From contig NZ_AUNE01000024.1 of NCBI RefSeq assembly GCF_000447755.1, forward strand, positions 1 through 38,426: 38,426 nucleotides of DNA, in the 5' to 3' direction. The position numbers and the translations under genes are program-made. Position 1 is the stretch's first letter, and every line of letters begins with the position of its first letter. The notes under the pieces are model-generated. The model saw nothing but the letters and a program-made list of their open reading frames with translations. It searched no databases and had not been told where the DNA came from. Origin of the DNA: Bacteriovorax sp. BSW11_IV. GTDB taxonomy: Bacteria; Bdellovibrionota; Bacteriovoracia; Bacteriovoracales; Bacteriovoracaceae. Below are positions 34,761 through 38,426 of this stretch, in pieces.

Positions 34761-35759
34761 ATGGCCAAAAAGAAGGCTACAACTGCAACGACAAAAGCGA
34801 CTAAGACTGCTGTTGCAAAAAAGACTAAAACGACACCTAAAAAAATATCAAAGTCGGTTACTGCCAAAACTTTGAAAAAATCTATTGAAAAAAATCTTTC
34901 TGAAGTTAAGAAGGCCACAAAAAAACAGGCCAGTGCACTTGACGAAAAAAGAGCTCAACTTCGCGCTAGAAGAATTCATTGGAACGATGAAAAAAAGAAA
35001 ATCGCAATTGATATGCTTGAGAGATATACAGGTCATAGAATTGAAGATTTTCAACAACAAATTATTCTTACAAACTTTCACTACTATGTTGAAAGATTCA
35101 ACTCACTACTAGACGACAATATTTATACTCAAGGTTCAGCCTTCAAAGCTTCTTCATCGAAAAAAGCAAGAGTAACAATTATCGAGTTTGGTGTAGGGGC
35201 TGCAATGGCCGCACTTATTGGAGAGTTGATTTCTGTCGTACAACCGAAGGCCGTTTTATTTTTAGGTCTAGCTGGTGCAGTACACGACTCATTAAAAGTA
35301 GGAGACTTCGTTTTACCGATAGCTTCTATTAGAGCAGAAGGGGTATCAAGTCACTTCTTGCCAACTCAAGTTCCAGCACTTCCAACTTTCAAAGTTCAAA
35401 AATTTGTTTCTCAAATTCTAGTAGAACATGAAATGGATTATAGAACAGGAACGATTCATTCAACGGATTACCGTTTCTGGGAATTCGATGATGACTTTAA
35501 AACTAAACTGATTGAAGAAAGAGTTCTTGCTGTTGAAATGGAAACTGCGGCCTTGTTTACTGCATGTTTTGTAAGTAAAGTTAATATTGGTGCATTACTA
35601 CTGATTTCAGATTGTCCTTTGAAAAAAGGTGGAATCAAAACTAAGAAATCAGCTAAATCTGTATTTAGAAAATATACTGATCTTCACATTGAGTTAGGAA
35701 TTGAGGCCATGGCCGATATTGCAGACCGAGGTGAAAATATCAGACACTATCACTGGTAA
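34761..35759 (+). CDS. amn: AMP nucleosidase with lysine-rich N-terminal tail
   Basis: The ATG at 34761 has AAAGG 7 nt upstream and gives 332 residues. Residues from about 78 match the short AMP nucleosidase type found in Bacteroidota: YTGHRIEDFQQQIILTNFHY, a PNP-like fold with FLGLAGAVHDSLKVGDFVLP, EGVSSHFLPTQVPALP, and AVEMETAALFTA near the active site. The enzyme splits AMP into adenine and ribose 5-phosphate. The first about 56 residues (MAKKKATTATTKATKTAVAK onward) hold about 19 Lys with mainly Ala and Thr, resembling bacterial histone-H1-like tails, not part of the usual enzyme. mreB follows after 24 bp. Confidence 0.88.
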   Translation: MAKKKATTATTKATKTAVAKKTKTTPKKISKSVTAKTLKKSIEKNLSEVKKATKKQASALDEKRAQLRARRIHWNDEKKKIAIDMLERYTGHRIEDFQQQIILTNFHYYVERFNSLLDDNIYTQGSAFKASSSKKARVTIIEFGVGAAMAALIGELISVVQPKAVLFLGLAGAVHDSLKVGDFVLPIASIRAEGVSSHFLPTQVPALPTFKVQKFVSQILVEHEMDYRTGTIHSTDYRFWEFDDDFKTKLIEERVLAVEMETAALFTACFVSKVNIGALLLISDCPLKKGGIKTKKSAKSVFRKYTDLHIELGIEAMADIADRGENIRHYHW

Positions 35760-36821
<1,062 letters not shown>

Positions 36822-36854
36822 TTTTGTAGAAATTTCTTTCAAGGATGAGAAAAG

Positions 36855-37664
36855 ATGCCAGGAGGCCTCGCTACAAGATTTCAGGAATTTCAAATTTCTG
36901 AAATTATTCCGAAAATTGCTCGCGCAATTAGAGAACAAAAGAAAATTAAAATCTGGAAAAAAGAGGAAGGAGTCGCTTCCTCTTTTTTGCTTTCTTTAGA
37001 TGGCAATCAGCTAATATTTGAAAAATTCCCTGACTTCATTAAAGATGAAGATGAATTTCTCTTCAGCTTCTCTCTAGATGAAATGACTTATTTGTGTAAA
37101 GGATATGTTCTCGATTTAGTGGACGGTCTATGCAATGTGAGTGGGAAAGTTTATCGAACAGAAAAAAGAAGTAAGGAGAGACTTCTAACTTATCCAACAC
37201 ACAGAATTTTTATTTCATTTTTCATTAAGAATCAGGCCGATGGTGGTAACGTCCTTTCCTTCCAAGGTCACAAGAATAGTGAGTTAAAATTTTTAAAGGA
37301 TTTTGATTCAGAAAATCCAACTCCAATGCAATTCAGAGTAGTCGATCTCTCTATGGAGGGGATGTCTATTTTCGCCAATAAATTTGAAGCACCGTTTTTT
37401 GAAGAAAGAATTGGAAATTATGTCGATGTCCTAAATCTTCTATCATTCGAAAACAGAGAAATTCAACTCGAGGGTTTAAAAGTAATCTACTCTGTGGATT
37501 ATATGAATCCGAGGGCAAAAGATGCTTCGATGAAAAAAATTGGCCTTCAATTTGTGAAGAATGAATTTATCACTGACTTTTTACAAGATAAAATTGATTC
37601 AGGTGAATATCTCGTGGAGACAGAAGAACAATTTGAATTGTTTTTAAATGATTTAGGGGAATAG
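36855..37664 (+). CDS. PilZ-domain protein
   Basis: The 269-residue product has no signal peptide. The candidate c-di-GMP motif RxxxR is R105-SKE-R109, followed by DxSxxG as D164-L-S166-M-E-G169 and strands ending IGLQFV, the PilZ pattern. The two motifs are farther apart (about 55 residues) than usual, so there may be an insert and binding is uncertain. The N-terminal about 95 residues look like the YcgR-type flagellar-brake N-domain layout. AAGGA precedes the ATG. It sits between mreB and a lipoprotein gene, so a link from c-di-GMP to cell shape or envelope is possible. Confidence 0.7.
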   Translation: MPGGLATRFQEFQISEIIPKIARAIREQKKIKIWKKEEGVASSFLLSLDGNQLIFEKFPDFIKDEDEFLFSFSLDEMTYLCKGYVLDLVDGLCNVSGKVYRTEKRSKERLLTYPTHRIFISFFIKNQADGGNVLSFQGHKNSELKFLKDFDSENPTPMQFRVVDLSMEGMSIFANKFEAPFFEERIGNYVDVLNLLSFENREIQLEGLKVIYSVDYMNPRAKDASMKKIGLQFVKNEFITDFLQDKIDSGEYLVETEEQFELFLNDLGE

Positions 37665-37665
37665 T

Positions 37666-38424
37666 ATGCTTAAAAGAGTATTATTGCCACTTTGTTTGGT
37701 GTTACTTGGTTCATGTGCAACAAATCCATCTAATAATCTAATTTCTAAAGAAGAAAAATCTTTTAGATTAGAAGATAAGAATGGAGAGTTTCTCATCAAG
37801 AGAAAAAGAGTATTTAAAGAGAATAAAAATATTCTCGTTGTTTCTAGAACAATTTATTCTGATACAACGGCAACTGCTAAAGTTTTAGAAAAATCAGCAA
37901 CAGGTAGTACGCCAGGATTGTTTAAAAATAGAAAAATGTTACGTCCAAACTCTTCATACTATGAAGTATGGTTTGATGGAAAAAAATATCTATCTTCTTC
38001 AAAAATAAATATTAAAAGAAAATCATTAGAATATCTTCTCGATTCACCTGAAGCTCAGTGGAAAGGTCAAAGAGAGTATCCATTCCCGCAAGATAGTGAT
38101 GTCTTTTGCTATTATAATCAGGTCATCGAATGTATCGGTTATACAGGTTTTTTTGAATCGGCCATTAAAGAGTCGACGGGAATTAAAAAGTTCTACATTA
38201 TTTGGGACGGCTTTCCTTACTATGAAGAATTATATCTCAATATGCCAAACACTCCGTTTGAAATGGCCGAAATGAGCTTCGATGGAACAACTCCTGAAGG
38301 GTATTATCGCTTTTCACTTAAAACTGGTGAAAATCTACAATTTTATTTTTTGAATAAGAACTTTGAGATCAAAAGACATTTCTGGGTTGCTCAAGGCATA
38401 ACAATTATTGATAAAGAATCTTAG
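37666..38424 (+). CDS. Lipoprotein, unknown
   Basis: The 252-residue product begins MLKRVLLPLCLVLLGSCATN, with Cys17 in a lipobox. The mature part is beta-rich with many Lys and Tyr residues (phrases FDGKKYLSSSKINI and FYIIWDGFPYYEE). No family recognised. AGGGGA precedes the ATG, and it starts 1 bp after the PilZ gene stop, so translation is probably coupled. The gene is complete two bases before the window ends. Confidence 0.8.
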   Translation: MLKRVLLPLCLVLLGSCATNPSNNLISKEEKSFRLEDKNGEFLIKRKRVFKENKNILVVSRTIYSDTTATAKVLEKSATGSTPGLFKNRKMLRPNSSYYEVWFDGKKYLSSSKINIKRKSLEYLLDSPEAQWKGQREYPFPQDSDVFCYYNQVIECIGYTGFFESAIKESTGIKKFYIIWDGFPYYEELYLNMPNTPFEMAEMSFDGTTPEGYYRFSLKTGENLQFYFLNKNFEIKRHFWVAQGITIIDKES

Positions 38425-38426
38425 GT

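Overview
The window is about 38.4 kb of low-GC (roughly 37-38%) bacterial chromosome with no rRNA, tRNA, prophage or CRISPR array. The best guess for the host is a Bdellovibrionota predator of the Bacteriovorax/Halobacteriovorax type. This is inferred from a TIGR02147-type regulator, an AgmX/PglI-type domain, many short exported proteins of unknown function, and a mix of Gram-negative envelope genes (LpoA-like lipoprotein, hflKC, mreB). No phylogenetic test was possible.

Layout. 1-2816: end of a biotin carrier gene, then hflK, hflC and a TsaC/YciO-family gene, all forward and tightly packed. 2817-3788: reverse CNNM/CorC-type membrane protein. 3.9-9.8 kb: mostly small exported proteins, plus a secreted catalase-like heme protein divergent from a TIGR02147 regulator. 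9.8-14.6 kb (reverse): HAD phosphatase, methylmalonyl-CoA mutase, its GTPase chaperone meaB, and an exported AgmX/PglI-domain protein. 14.7-18.8 kb: unknown genes, including a lipoprotein with an amidoligase-type domain and a 53-residue exported peptide. 18.9-23.2 kb: two paralogous exported two-heme c-type cytochromes in inverted orientation around a REP-associated tyrosine transposase (RAYT); three 40-bp REP-like palindromes lie here. 23.2-27 kb: double-length M16 peptidase and divergent hemW. 27-30.8 kb: grpE-dnaK-dnaJ heat-shock operon behind a sigma32-like promoter. 30.8-32 kb: two reverse genes of unknown role. 32.4-38.4 kb: LpoA-like lipoprotein, a convergent 34-residue basic peptide, AMP nucleosidase with a histone-H1-like tail, mreB, a PilZ-domain protein and a lipoprotein.

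How the genes may work together. The biotin carrier, mutase and MeaB fit propionate/methylmalonyl-CoA metabolism, although the carrier lies about 10 kb from the other two. hflKC, grpE-dnaK-dnaJ and the M16 peptidase are protein quality control. mreB, the LpoA-like lipoprotein and perhaps the PilZ protein concern the cell wall and shape.

Most unusual: the RAYT/REP locus, where one palindrome supplies stop codons on both strands and the last residues of a cytochrome paralog; a strong excess of the tetranucleotide GGCC across the whole window; an amidoligase-like lipoprotein apparently outside the cytoplasm; an AMP nucleosidase with a lysine-rich tail; and inverted repeats built on GGTACC at the start of the mutase gene and between dnaK and dnaJ.
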